A stretch of 64,000 nt of DNA, taken from assembly GCA_947259925.1 (NCBI GenBank), contig CAMYOG010000002.1, forward strand, positions 186,269-250,268, read 5' to 3'. The stretch comes from Thermoanaerobaculia bacterium (GTDB lineage: Bacteria > Acidobacteriota > Thermoanaerobaculia > Multivoradales > JAHEKO01). The notes under the pieces are model-generated. The model saw only the letters and a program-made list of their open reading frames with translations, made no database searches and was not told where the DNA came from. Shown here piece by piece: positions 19,065 through 28,979 of the stretch (its first letter is position 1; every line of letters starts with the position of its first letter). A program made the translations under genes and the position numbers.

Positions 19065-21982
19065 CGGTAGCCGAACAGCATCGTGTAGACGATCAGCACG
19101 ATCAGGACGAGACCGGTCGCCAACGCCAGATAGGCGAAGGCGCGGATGGCGCTCTCCGCCTGCTTCGGCATCGGCTCGACCAGGTGTTCCTCGAGCCGGC
19201 CCGCCGCCACCAGCCGCTCGTACTCGTCGGGCTTGTCGAACTTGAGCTCCTCGAGCGTCACCCGGCCGGTGAAGATCACCGGGTCCATCGGGAACTTGTC
19301 GAGCCGGAAGTGGGTGTTGAAGAAGTGGATGGTGAAGATGAAGCCGACGGCCAGAAGCGCCTCGTCACTGTGGATGATGGTGGCGACGTTGATGAACCAG
19401 CCGGGCAGGACGTGGGTGAAGAGCTCCGGGAACCAGAGCAGCAGCCCGGTGCTGCCGATGATCACGATCCCCCACAGCACCGCGAAGTAGTCGAACTTCT
19501 CCCAGTAGGTGTAGCGGCCGTAGTGGGGGCGCGGTCCGCGCCCGAAGAACCATTTGACGGAGCTCAGGAACTCGCTCAGATCGCGCGGCGTGAACAGGAT
19601 CGAGTCGGGCCCCGTGATCAGCTGCCAGAGGCTCTGGCCGGTCCGCTTGACGAGCTGGCGAATGCGGTAGAGGTGGGCCACGAAGACCCCGAAGAGCAAG
19701 ACCGCTCCGAGCCGATGCAGGAAGCCCATCGACTCGAAGCCCCCCAGGATGACCGACAGGCCCTGGGCCCAGGCCATGTAGGAGAACTTCAGCGCCATGC
19801 CGGTCAGGGCCAGGGTGAAGAAGCTGATCAGCATCAGCAGATGGAGCACCCGGTTGTAGCGGTCGAAGCGGCGGTAGACACGCTGGCCACCGGCCCGGGC
19901 GAGCGCCTTGTGGGCCTTCCACTCCTCCTTCGAGCGGTAGAGACGGAAGAGCCAGGCCAGGGTGTGGATGAGCGCGAAGCTGAGCGTGCCCACCAGCAGC
20001 GCGGTCATCAGCCAGAACGCCCAGAAGAGGGCTGGATAGCGATCGGCATCGTGGTGGGTGGCGTGAGTCAGGTAGCCGGCGAACCGCCGGTGCGAGCCCT
20101 CGTGACACTGGCCGCAGGTCTCGACCACATGGTCCCGCCCGAGCGTCGACGCCGGGTCGGAGGTCGGAAGGATGTTGTGAGTGCCGTGGCAGTCGTAGCA
20201 CTTGGCGGCGCCCTCGGAGCCGAGCCGCGAGACCTTGCCGTGGAACGTGTCGAAGAAGGTCGCGGCCTCGGTCTCGTGGCAGCGACCGCACTGCTCCATC
20301 ATCAGGAAGCGGAAGTCCGGCTTGTCGGTGCGCGCGATGGTGTGGGAGGTATGGCAATCCTCGCAGCTCGGGAAGCGGTGCTCGACGTCGACCTCGTCGG
20401 GCACGTGGACGCTGGCACGGAAGATCTCTTCGATGCCGTGGTGGCAGGTGCCGCAGGTGTCGGCGACGTTGTCGTGGTGGACCGACGACCTCTCGTCGCC
20501 GACCGGCAACTCGCCGTGCGGCGTGTGGCAGTCGGCACAGTTCGCGGTCACCAGCAAGCCGCTGTCGACCAGCCCCTTGCCATGGATGCTGTCGATATAG
20601 CTTTCGAAGATGTCGGGCACCTCCGAGTCGATGCGCACGGCGGCCTGCTCGCCGGCCCGGTGGCACTTAGCGCACAGGTAGGGCACATTGCGCGGGAAGG
20701 TGGGTGAGGCGGGCACCTCTTTCTTGAGGATGTCGTGCTTGCCGTGGCAGTAGAGGCAGGAGGGAGCGTCGGGATCACCCTCGTGGAGCAGCCGGCCGTG
20801 GATGCCACCCTCGTACTCGGTCACCGGTCCGGCGTGGCAGATGCTGCAGTCGACCGGGTCGGAGACGCTCTCACAGGGGCGTGACAACGAGGGGGTAACG
20901 TCGACGTGACACTGGGCGCAGGGGGTGTCCTGATGGGCCGAGGTGCGGGCAACCTCTCCGTCGACGTAGAGCGAGACGGTCTCGCCGTCATGCTCCATCG
21001 TCAGGGTCGGATCGGCGTGGCAGGCGAGACAGTCCTGGTCGGCCGAGCCGGCCGGATAGAGGATCCGGCGCACCTTGTGCGGCGGGTGGCAATCGACGCA
21101 GGCGGGGATCTTGTGCGGCTCGTCCTGCCAGAGGCGCCCCTCGATGACCTGCCGGTGGACCTGCTCGATCTGGCCGTGACACTCGGCACAGGTGTCGGCC
21201 ACGTTGTCGTGATGGATGCTCGACCGGGGGTTGGTGTGGGGGAGGATGTCGTGCGCGGTGTGGCAGGAGGTGCAGACCGCGGTCACGGTCAGTCCCTGCT
21301 CGTAGAGCCCCTGGCCGTGGATGCTCATCGAGTAGTTCTCGAGGATCTGATCCTGGGAGATCTCCCGGTTGAGCGAGACCGGCGATCCCTCCTGGTGGCA
21401 GCGACCGCAGAGCACCGGGACGTTCATCACCGCGGTCAGCGACCGCGGATCGGAGGCGGGCAGGATGTCGTGGCCCCGGTGACAATCAGCGCAGCCGGGT
21501 GCCAGCTCGTCGCCCCGTGCCTCCGCTTGTCCGTGCAGGCTGCGAGCGTGCAGACGGGCCTGGTCGTGGCAGTTCGAGCAGTCCGGCGGGCGCTCGGCGA
21601 CGTAGCGGACGCCATGATAGCCATGGCAGTCGCCGCAGCCGGGGGCGAAGCGGCTGCCCGGCGCCAGCCGGCCGTGGCGGCTTGCGGCCAGATCCTCGAC
21701 CTCGGCATCGTGACAGGTGCCGCAGTCGGCCGGCTCGACCTCCTCGTCGTGGACGTCCTGGCCCTCTAGATCGAGGTGGCAGTCGACGCAGGCGAAGTCG
21801 GCGTGCACCGAGCCGGCGAGCAGGTCGGCGTCGACGAACACGGAGATCTCACGGCCGTCACGCTCGCCGGTGAGATCGCCCTCTTCGTGACAGAGGAGGC
21901 AGTCCTCGCTCTCCTGGGCGCCCGCCGGCGCGATCGCCAGCAAGAGAGCCAGGGCTATCCATCTGCCGAGCGGAAGGTGCAT
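19061..21982 (-). CDS. giant 21-heme c / b-type cytochrome fusion (CbcL-like quinone oxidoreductase)
   Basis: 973 residues from ATG 21982 (MHLPLGRWIALALLLAIAPA, a clear signal peptide cleaved near GAQES; in-frame codons further upstream look non-coding). It has 21 CxxCH motifs between residues 28 and 627. Hemes 1-10 (residues 28-305) and 11-18 (318-553) are two copies of the same module; three more hemes follow. From about 650 there are six or more membrane helices of the cytochrome b561/formate dehydrogenase gamma type with His pairs (RVLHLLML, FLHRLGAV, VAHLYRI, IIHSDEA, IHFFNTHF) for b-hemes, and an extra C-terminal helix. It should take electrons from or give them to the quinone pool and wire them through the periplasm. 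It converges with the 11-heme homologue. No strong ribosome site is seen. Confidence 0.92.
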   Translation of the reverse strand: MHLPLGRWIALALLLAIAPAGAQESEDCLLCHEEGDLTGERDGREISVFVDADLLAGSVHADFACVDCHLDLEGQDVHDEEVEPADCGTCHDAEVEDLAASRHGRLAPGSRFAPGCGDCHGYHGVRYVAERPPDCSNCHDQARLHARSLHGQAEARGDELAPGCADCHRGHDILPASDPRSLTAVMNVPVLCGRCHQEGSPVSLNREISQDQILENYSMSIHGQGLYEQGLTVTAVCTSCHTAHDILPHTNPRSSIHHDNVADTCAECHGQIEQVHRQVIEGRLWQDEPHKIPACVDCHPPHKVRRILYPAGSADQDCLACHADPTLTMEHDGETVSLYVDGEVARTSAHQDTPCAQCHVDVTPSLSRPCESVSDPVDCSICHAGPVTEYEGGIHGRLLHEGDPDAPSCLYCHGKHDILKKEVPASPTFPRNVPYLCAKCHRAGEQAAVRIDSEVPDIFESYIDSIHGKGLVDSGLLVTANCADCHTPHGELPVGDERSSVHHDNVADTCGTCHHGIEEIFRASVHVPDEVDVEHRFPSCEDCHTSHTIARTDKPDFRFLMMEQCGRCHETEAATFFDTFHGKVSRLGSEGAAKCYDCHGTHNILPTSDPASTLGRDHVVETCGQCHEGSHRRFAGYLTHATHHDADRYPALFWAFWLMTALLVGTLSFALIHTLAWLFRLYRSKEEWKAHKALARAGGQRVYRRFDRYNRVLHLLMLISFFTLALTGMALKFSYMAWAQGLSVILGGFESMGFLHRLGAVLLFGVFVAHLYRIRQLVKRTGQSLWQLITGPDSILFTPRDLSEFLSSVKWFFGRGPRPHYGRYTYWEKFDYFAVLWGIVIIGSTGLLLWFPELFTHVLPGWFINVATIIHSDEALLAVGFIFTIHFFNTHFRLDKFPMDPVIFTGRVTLEELKFDKPDEYERLVAAGRLEEHLVEPMPKQAESAIRAFAYLALATGLVLIVLIVYTMLFGYR
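20324..21901 (-). repeat. tandem duplicated multiheme module inside the 21-heme cytochrome
   Basis: Copy 1 (21068-21901, residues 28-305) and copy 2 (20324-21031, residues 318-553) align heme by heme. CLLCH/CLACH and CVDCH/CAQCH are both offset by 290 residues. After a deletion in copy 2 that removed two hemes, CGRCH/CAKCH, CTSCH/CADCH, CAECH/CGTCH and CVDCH/CEDCH are all offset by 245. Shared text includes SSIHHDNVADTC versus SSVHHDNVADTC and SIHGQGL versus SIHGKGL. Confidence 0.85.
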
Positions 21983-22140
21983 GGAACCATGCCTGCGGGG
22001 GAGGGGTAGCCCCACCGCGCCAAGTTTCGCCCGGGCGTACGTTGAGCCGCCCCGGCTCGCCGGACGGATCCCGGGCGGCGCCAAGGGACGGGGACGGGCC
22101 GCCCTTGCGGGTGGGGAGCGCGAGCGTGGTGGTGCGGTGG

Positions 22141-23547
22141 TCAGAACTCCAGGGTGTCGAGCACCTCGGGGTCCTCTTCGTCCCAGGCCAGTACGCTGTG
22201 GCAGACCTGGCAGTCCTGAGAGATCGTCTCGCCGTCGGCGGTAGCGTGCTCGTCGTCGTGACAGCGATAGCAGCCGGTCGACACCTCGTGGCCGATGTGA
22301 TCCGGATAGGTTCCCCAGGTGACGTTCATGGCCGGAAAGACGTTGAAGGTGTAGAGCTCCGCAACCCGGTCGCCGGTGCCGGCCACCACGTCCGGCTGGC
22401 TGGCCATCATCTCCGGGTAGCTCTCGCGATAGAACCCTTCGATGCGCTCGCGGATGCCGGCCCGGGCGGCTTCGTGCGAGTCGTAGTCTTCACCCATGGC
22501 GGCGATCGCCTCGCGCCGGAGGTAGGGCAGCGACGGCAGATGGCCAGCGGCGAGCGCGGCGTCGACCTCTCTCTCCGGCGTGCTGTAGATGTGCGTTGGG
22601 CGGTTGTGACAGTCGACGCAGTCCATCGTCCGCCATTCCAGCTCGCCCGCCTCCTCCTCCCAGCCTTCCTCGGCTTGCAGCGGGCTCAAGAACGTCTTGG
22701 TCGTCTCCCTGTGTCGCATCTCGACGTCGTAGATGTTCTCCCGCGAGGGATCCGAGCGGTAGCGGATCTCGACGTCGGGATCGACGTGCCAGTGGATGCC
22801 ATGCGAGTCGTCGGCCCGCTGGCCACCGACCCGCAGCAGCAGCACGGTCTTGAGCGGCGTGTTGGCCTCGTCGTCGGCGTGCCGATCGATCACCCTGAGC
22901 TTGTTGCCGACGAACCTGGTCGGCCAGTGGCACTCTTCGCAGGTCTCGCGCGCCGGGCGGAGATCGTGTACCGGCGTGCCGATCGGCCGCGAATAGAGGT
23001 TGAAGGTCACCGAGATCACCTGCCAGGCTCCGGAGAGCTTGGACTTGGCGAACCAGTCCGCGCCGGCGCCGATGTGACACTCGACGCACTTGACCCGGGC
23101 GTGCGGCGAGCGGACATAGGCGGTGTGCTCGGGCTGCATGACCGAGTGACACGCCGTGCCGCAGAACTCGTTCGATTCCATAACCTCGACGCCTTTGTAG
23201 GTCGCGGTGGCGAAGATGATGACGTTGACGACCGAGAGCGCCACCACCGTCAGGACGATCCGGCGAGTCCGCCCGTGATTGAGGTCGATCACCGGGAAGA
23301 GCGGCCCTTCTCCACGCTGTGCCGCGTGCCTGTTCTCACGCCGGATCCCGATTGGAATCAGGATCAGGCCGATCGCCAGCACCGCCGGAAAGATCAGGTA
23401 GGCGAGGATCCCGATGTAGGGACCGCCTTCGAAGCCGACCACCTCCAGCAGGAAGAGAGTGAAGACGATGGCACTGCTGAAGGTCACGATCGCCGCGCCC
23501 ACCATGCTGATGGGATTGCGGGTCAGGGCGAGTACGAAGTTACGCAT
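22141..23547 (-). CDS. ImcH/NapC-NirT-like inner-membrane multiheme cytochrome c
   Basis: 468 residues. Three membrane helices lie near residues 12-37, 46-68 and 96-115, followed by a periplasmic domain. Heme sites are one CX3CH (CGTACH, residue 129) and five CxxCH (CVECH, CEECH, CVDCH, CYRCH, CQVCH). The block FCGTACHSVMQPEHTAYVRS, with its following CVECH, is typical of the NapC/NirT quinol dehydrogenase family. The three-helix N-terminus and long C-terminal domain recall Geobacter ImcH rather than the single-helix NapC. An AAGGAG ribosome site lies six bases before the ATG. It is probably a second menaquinol oxidase feeding the periplasmic cytochromes at a different potential from the CbcL-like proteins. 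Confidence 0.88.
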   Translation of the reverse strand: MRNFVLALTRNPISMVGAAIVTFSSAIVFTLFLLEVVGFEGGPYIGILAYLIFPAVLAIGLILIPIGIRRENRHAAQRGEGPLFPVIDLNHGRTRRIVLTVVALSVVNVIIFATATYKGVEVMESNEFCGTACHSVMQPEHTAYVRSPHARVKCVECHIGAGADWFAKSKLSGAWQVISVTFNLYSRPIGTPVHDLRPARETCEECHWPTRFVGNKLRVIDRHADDEANTPLKTVLLLRVGGQRADDSHGIHWHVDPDVEIRYRSDPSRENIYDVEMRHRETTKTFLSPLQAEEGWEEEAGELEWRTMDCVDCHNRPTHIYSTPEREVDAALAAGHLPSLPYLRREAIAAMGEDYDSHEAARAGIRERIEGFYRESYPEMMASQPDVVAGTGDRVAELYTFNVFPAMNVTWGTYPDHIGHEVSTGCYRCHDDEHATADGETISQDCQVCHSVLAWDEEDPEVLDTLEF

Positions 23548-23614
23548 GCGAGCTCCTTCTTCTGTGGGGCTACGCTACTGCCTCATAGGACGTCGGGGAA
23601 CACTCGCTGGCGGG

Positions 23615-25009
23615 TCAGCTCCGGGAGGCCGTTGTCGGAGCGGCTGCCGGCGCCAGACGAGCGGTGAAGTGCCGAAGGTGCCGTGGCTGCTCCACGATTT
23701 TGAAGCCACTCAGCGACCGAGCGCTCTCGACCACCAGCGCGGCGACCTCGATCACGTAGTCGATGTGGCTCTTGGTGTACACGCGCCGCGGCATCGCCAG
23801 GCGCAGCAGCTCGAGCGCCGCGGTCGCCGGCTCCTCGCCCTCCGGCCCACCTCCGAACATGAGGCTGCCGATCTCCACGCCCCGCACGCCGCCCTCGACG
23901 TAGAAGGCACAGGCGAGCGCCTGGGCTGGAAACTCCGCGGCCGGGATATGGGGGAGGAAGGCGCCGGCGTCGATGTAGATCGCGTGGCCGCCGGGGGGCT
24001 GCACGATCGGCATGCCGACTCCGACCAGGCCTTCGCCGAGATAGCGGACGGAGGCGAGGCGATAGCGGAGATAGTCCTCACTGACCACCTCTCGCAAGCC
24101 GACGGCGATGGCGTCCAGATCGCGTCCGGCGAGACCGCCGTAGGTGGGGAAGCCTTCGGTCAGGATGAGCAGCTCGCGCTGCTGCTGGGCCAGGTGGTCG
24201 TCGTTGGTGCCGAGAAAGCCGCCGATGTTCGCCAGGCCGTCCTTTTTGGCGCTGAAGGTCGCGCCGTCCGCGAGCGCGAACGTCTCGCGTGCGATCGACT
24301 CTACCGAGCGGTCGGCGAAGCCGGGCTCGCGCAGCTTGATGAAGTAGGCGTTCTCGGCGAAGCGGCAGGCGTCCAGATAGAACGGCACGCCGGAGCGTCG
24401 GCAGAGTGCCTGGACCGCCCGCAGGTTCTCCATCGAGGCGGGCTGGCCGCCGCCGGAGTTGTTGGTGATGGTGGCGATCACGCAGGCGACCCGTCCGGCC
24501 TCGGCGTCGAGCGCCTGCTCGAGCGCTGGGAGATCGAAGTTGCCTTTGAACGGATGCTCCTCCGACGGGTTGAGTGCCTCGGATGTCGGCAGGTCGAGGG
24601 CGCGCCCGCCCGCGAACTCGACGTTGGCGCGGGTGGTGTCGAAATGGGTGTTGCTGATCACCACCTTGCCGCCGACGCCCAGGCAGGAGAAGAGAATCCG
24701 CTCGGCCGCGCGTCCCTGGTGGGTGGGGATGATGTGCTGGAAGCCGGTCAGCTCGCGCACCCGGTCGCGGAATCGGTACCAGGAGTCGGCGCCGGCGTAC
24801 GACTCGTCGCCACGCATCAGGCCGGCCCACTGCTCGGAGGACATCGCCCCGGTCCCCGAATCGGTCAGCAGGTCGATCAGGATCTCCTGCGCCGGGATTC
24901 GGAAGAGATTCCAGTCGGCTCGCTCCAGGATCTCCTGACGCTCCTGCCGCGTCGTCATTCGCAGCGGCTCGACCGTCTTGATCCGGAATGGCTCGACGAT
25001 CGTCTTCAC
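23615..25009 (-). CDS. tnaA: tryptophanase (tryptophan indole-lyase)
   Basis: 464 residues from a GTG at 25009. The N-terminus VKTIVEPFRIKTVEPLRM matches the conserved PEPFRI...EP start of TnaA, which is why the GTG is preferred to the downstream ATG. Family blocks: LLTDSGTGAMS, MRGDESYAG, IIPTHQGRAAERI, FKGNFDL, ATITNNSGGGQPAS, DACRFAENAYFIK, the PLP lysine in TFSAKKDG, EGFPTYGGLAGRD and VEIGSLMFG. It splits tryptophan to indole, pyruvate and ammonia (tyrosine phenol-lyase is the close alternative). Its start overlaps the stop of an unknown upstream gene by four bases. No TnaC-like leader is visible. Pyruvate made here could feed PFOR. Confidence 0.93.
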   Translation of the reverse strand: MKTIVEPFRIKTVEPLRMTTRQERQEILERADWNLFRIPAQEILIDLLTDSGTGAMSSEQWAGLMRGDESYAGADSWYRFRDRVRELTGFQHIIPTHQGRAAERILFSCLGVGGKVVISNTHFDTTRANVEFAGGRALDLPTSEALNPSEEHPFKGNFDLPALEQALDAEAGRVACVIATITNNSGGGQPASMENLRAVQALCRRSGVPFYLDACRFAENAYFIKLREPGFADRSVESIARETFALADGATFSAKKDGLANIGGFLGTNDDHLAQQQRELLILTEGFPTYGGLAGRDLDAIAVGLREVVSEDYLRYRLASVRYLGEGLVGVGMPIVQPPGGHAIYIDAGAFLPHIPAAEFPAQALACAFYVEGGVRGVEIGSLMFGGGPEGEEPATAALELLRLAMPRRVYTKSHIDYVIEVAALVVESARSLSGFKIVEQPRHLRHFTARLAPAAAPTTASRS

Positions 25010-25566
25010 GAGCGCAGCCTCTTGACCAGCGCCACCAGGACCGCAAACGCGTCGCGGATCGCGCTCGGCACCAGGCGCACCGGCGGTGGCAGCCGAAAGA
25101 TCCGGTTCCGATAGGCCGCCAGGGTGAGCAGCGCCTGCCGGTCCTCGGCGTTCAGGGTGACGCCGATCGCCTCCTGGGCGGACGCCCGGGAACGGCGGCA
25201 GGAGAAGCGACGATCTTCCCAGCCGCGATGCAGATCCGGTCCGACGCACTCTAGCGACTCCTCGGAAAGGAGATCGAGGACGTCGGCAAAGCGGAGAGCG
25301 CGCGGTACCTCGACCGCGTCCCGCCGCAGGTCGACCGTAGGCGGCGGCGAAGCGAGCAACGCACCGATGGTCGCCGGGAACTGGTCGCGCACCGGCACGA
25401 GCCTCTGGAAAGCGAGGATCTCGACGGCTCGCAGCCCGAGATCGAGCGATTCGCTCAGTGGGGCCAGGTCGTTTCCGGCCGCCCGGAACGCGGCCATCGC
25501 ACCCTGCCAGAGTCGCCCCGCTTCCTCCTCGGGGCCGAGTGTCACGGCTTGCATGGTTTCGTTCAT
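25006..25566 (-). CDS. unknown protein co-transcribed with tryptophanase
   Basis: 186 residues from ATG 25566, which has TAAGGG about eight bases upstream; a GTG at 25575 is the alternative. The protein is mostly alpha-helical in appearance, soluble, with two cysteines near the middle (ECVGPDL, FSCRRS) and a hydrophobic/basic C-terminus (VLVALVKRLRS). No known domain is recognised. Its stop overlaps the tnaA start (GTGA), so the two are coupled and it may be a regulator, chaperone or accessory subunit for tryptophan use. It is divergent from the hydrogenase operon across 163 bases. Confidence 0.6.
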   Translation of the reverse strand: MNETMQAVTLGPEEEAGRLWQGAMAAFRAAGNDLAPLSESLDLGLRAVEILAFQRLVPVRDQFPATIGALLASPPPTVDLRRDAVEVPRALRFADVLDLLSEESLECVGPDLHRGWEDRRFSCRRSRASAQEAIGVTLNAEDRQALLTLAAYRNRIFRLPPPVRLVPSAIRDAFAVLVALVKRLRS

Positions 25567-25729
25567 CGAAGCCACCCTTACGGCTCAATCTATGCACACC
25601 GCTGGTGTCGGAGACCACACTCCTGAAGGCGGTTCGCTCTCGGCCTCCGGCACTACCCGAAAGGAGGGTCCGCCCCGGTTTAGAATCCGGGTACAGTCGC
25701 GATGCGTGGAGCGTTGGCAGGGGAACGGA

Positions 25730-26842
<1,113 letters not shown>

Positions 26843-26855
26843 CAGGAGAGCCGAG

Positions 26856-27335
26856 GTGAGTCCCAAGAGCAAAGACCTGACCGAGGTGATCGGCCGACAT
26901 CCTCTCTTCGCCGGCCTCGACCCGACTCATCTGGAGCTGGTTGCCGGTTGCGCGTCGAACGTCAGGTTCGCCGCCGGCCAGCAGATCCTGCAAGAGGGCA
27001 AGGTCGCCAACACGTTCTATCTGATCCGCTACGGGCGGGTATCGGTGGACGTCTACTCACCCGGCCGGGGCCGGGTGACCATCCAGACCCTGCACAAGGG
27101 CGACGTCCTCGGCTGGTCGTGGATCGTCGAGCCGTACCGCTGGCATCACGACGCCCGCGCTCTCGAGCTGACGCGGGCGCTGGCGTTCGAAGCGTCTTGT
27201 CTGCGCAAGAAGTCGGATGACGACCCGGCGTTCGGATATGCCCTCATCAGGCGCTTCGCGCCCCTGATCGCTCAAAGATTGGAGCGGGCTGAGCTCCAGC
27301 TGCTTGACGTCTATGGTCACGTTGCCCAGGTCTGA
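26856..27335 (+). CDS. cyclic nucleotide-binding (Crp-like effector) domain protein without DNA-binding domain
   Basis: 159 residues from GTG 26856, with AGGAGAG about seven bases upstream. The whole protein is a single cAMP-binding-type beta-roll ([58 protein letters not shown]) plus a C-terminal helix. No helix-turn-helix follows, so it is not a Crp/Fnr transcription factor. The usual phosphate-binding GE...A...R-A signature is replaced by GDVLGWSW, so the ligand may not be cAMP. It sits between the beta and gamma hydrogenase genes and overlaps the start of hydG, implying a role in activity control or assembly of the hydrogenase. Confidence 0.85.
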   Translation: MSPKSKDLTEVIGRHPLFAGLDPTHLELVAGCASNVRFAAGQQILQEGKVANTFYLIRYGRVSVDVYSPGRGRVTIQTLHKGDVLGWSWIVEPYRWHHDARALELTRALAFEASCLRKKSDDDPAFGYALIRRFAPLIAQRLERAELQLLDVYGHVAQV

Positions 27336-28173
27336 TCCGGCTGCGCTCGCAGATCCGATGGTGCCTCACCCGTTTCGGGTCGAGAGGGTCCAGAGGGAGA
27401 CCGCCGATACCTTCACGCTGACGCTCGAGCCGGCGGCAGCCGGGATCGAGATTCGGTACCGGCCCGGGCAGTTCAACATGCTCTACCTGTTCGGCGTCGG
27501 AGAGGTCCCGATCTCGGTGAGCGGCGATGCGGCGAGTCCCGTGCCCCTGCTCCACACGGTTCGCGTGGCCGGTGCCGTGACCCGGGGGATCTGTGAGCTC
27601 GGCCGCGGTGGCACGGTCGGCGTGCGCGGACCCTACGGTACTCCCTGGCCGGTCGAGCAGGCCGAGGGCTCGGATCTGCTGGTGATCGCCGGCGGCATCG
27701 GCCTGGCGCCGCTCCGATCGGTCGTCTACCACCTGATGGCGCACCGGGAGAAGTACGGGCGGGTCGCCATTCTCTACGGCACCCGGAGCCCGGACGATCT
27801 GCTCTATCGCAGCGAGGTCGAGCAGTGGCGGGGACGGTTCGACCTGGACGTCGACGTCACCGTCGATCACGCCGGCCTCAATTGGCACGGCCGTGTCGGC
27901 GTGGTGACCACCCTGATCCAGCAGGCGCAGTTCGACCCCGACAATACGGTCGCGATGGTCTGCGGGCCCGAGATCATGATGCGCTTCTGCGTCCGCGAGC
28001 TCGAAGACCAGGGTGTCGACCTCGGCGACATCCATATCTCGATGGAGCGCAACATGAAATGCGCCGTCGGTTTCTGTGGGCACTGTCAGTTCGGCCCCGA
28101 GTTCATCTGCAAGGACGGGCCGGTCTTTTCGTACCAGCGGATCGCCGATCTGCTCGACGTCCGGGAGGTGTGA
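27313..28173 (+). CDS. hydG: group 3b hydrogenase gamma subunit, FAD/NAD(P)H-binding reductase
   Basis: 286 residues from ATG 27313 (a TTG at 27304 is an alternative start). Ferredoxin-reductase fold: flavin-binding [12 protein letters not shown] and PISVSG, nucleotide-binding [13 protein letters not shown] and [13 protein letters not shown]-terminal [2Fe-2S] site is formed by the four cysteines of [20 protein letters not shown]. It is the electron exchange subunit toward NAD(P)H (or polysulfide in sulfhydrogenases). It overlaps the CNB gene by about 23 bases, and its TGA overlaps the next ATG. Confidence 0.93.
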   Translation: MVTLPRSDPAALADPMVPHPFRVERVQRETADTFTLTLEPAAAGIEIRYRPGQFNMLYLFGVGEVPISVSGDAASPVPLLHTVRVAGAVTRGICELGRGGTVGVRGPYGTPWPVEQAEGSDLLVIAGGIGLAPLRSVVYHLMAHREKYGRVAILYGTRSPDDLLYRSEVEQWRGRFDLDVDVTVDHAGLNWHGRVGVVTTLIQQAQFDPDNTVAMVCGPEIMMRFCVRELEDQGVDLGDIHISMERNMKCAVGFCGHCQFGPEFICKDGPVFSYQRIADLLDVREV

Positions 28174-28979
28174 TGGCGGTGGTGGAGAAGTCGAAGCCGA
28201 AGATCGCGGTCTGGAAGTTCGCCTCCTGCGACGGCTGTCAGCTGAGCCTGCTCAACTGCGAGGACGAGCTCCTGAACCTGCTCGGTGAGGTCGAGATCGG
28301 CTACTTTCTGGAGGCGTCGCGGGCCACGGTCGAGGGCCCCTACGACCTCTCGCTGGTCGAGGGGTCGATCACCACCCCCCACGACGCGGAGCGGATCCAC
28401 TCGGTCCGCCGTCGGTCGCGCCATCTGGTGACGATCGGAGCGTGCGCCACCGCCGGCGGCATCCAGGCGCTGCGCAACTTCCAGGACGTCGAGGAGTTCA
28501 CCTCGATCGTCTATGCCTCGCCGCAGTACATCTCGACACTACGCAAGTCGACGGCGATCGCCGACCACGTCAAGGTCGACTTGGAGCTCCGCGGCTGCCC
28601 GATCGACAAGGGCCAGCTGCTGGAGGTGATCGGCGCGTTCCTGGCCGGGCGCAAGCCCGGGATCCCGAGCCACAGCGTCTGTCTCGAGTGCAAGCGGCAG
28701 GGGACTGTCTGTGTGATGGTGGCGCACGGCACCCCCTGCCTCGGTCCGGTGACGCAGGCGGGGTGCAGAGCGCTCTGTCCGAGCTACTCGCGCGGCTGCT
28801 TCGGCTGCTTCGGACCGATGGAGAGCCCGAACACCGCGTCGCTGAGCGACCGCTGGCGCCAGCTGGGGGAGGGGAACCACAACCTGATCCGAGCCTTTCG
28901 AACGTTCAACGCATACGCCGACGCCTTCCGCAAGGAGAGCGAGGCGCTCGAAGTCCTGGGAACGCGAGATGCCAGATAA
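28173..28979 (+). CDS. hydD: group 3b [NiFe] hydrogenase small (delta) subunit
   Basis: 268 residues; ATG 28173 overlaps the hydG stop and GGGAGG lies nearby. It has small-subunit motifs for Fe-S clusters: [10 protein letters not shown] (proximal), [15 protein letters not shown], then [11 protein letters not shown] and a cysteine-rich run through [18 protein letters not shown] and FGCFGP. There is no twin-arginine signal, so the enzyme is cytoplasmic, as expected for group 3b. It pairs with the large subunit encoded ten bases into its own 3' end. Confidence 0.95.
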   Translation: MAVVEKSKPKIAVWKFASCDGCQLSLLNCEDELLNLLGEVEIGYFLEASRATVEGPYDLSLVEGSITTPHDAERIHSVRRRSRHLVTIGACATAGGIQALRNFQDVEEFTSIVYASPQYISTLRKSTAIADHVKVDLELRGCPIDKGQLLEVIGAFLAGRKPGIPSHSVCLECKRQGTVCVMVAHGTPCLGPVTQAGCRALCPSYSRGCFGCFGPMESPNTASLSDRWRQLGEGNHNLIRAFRTFNAYADAFRKESEALEVLGTRDAR

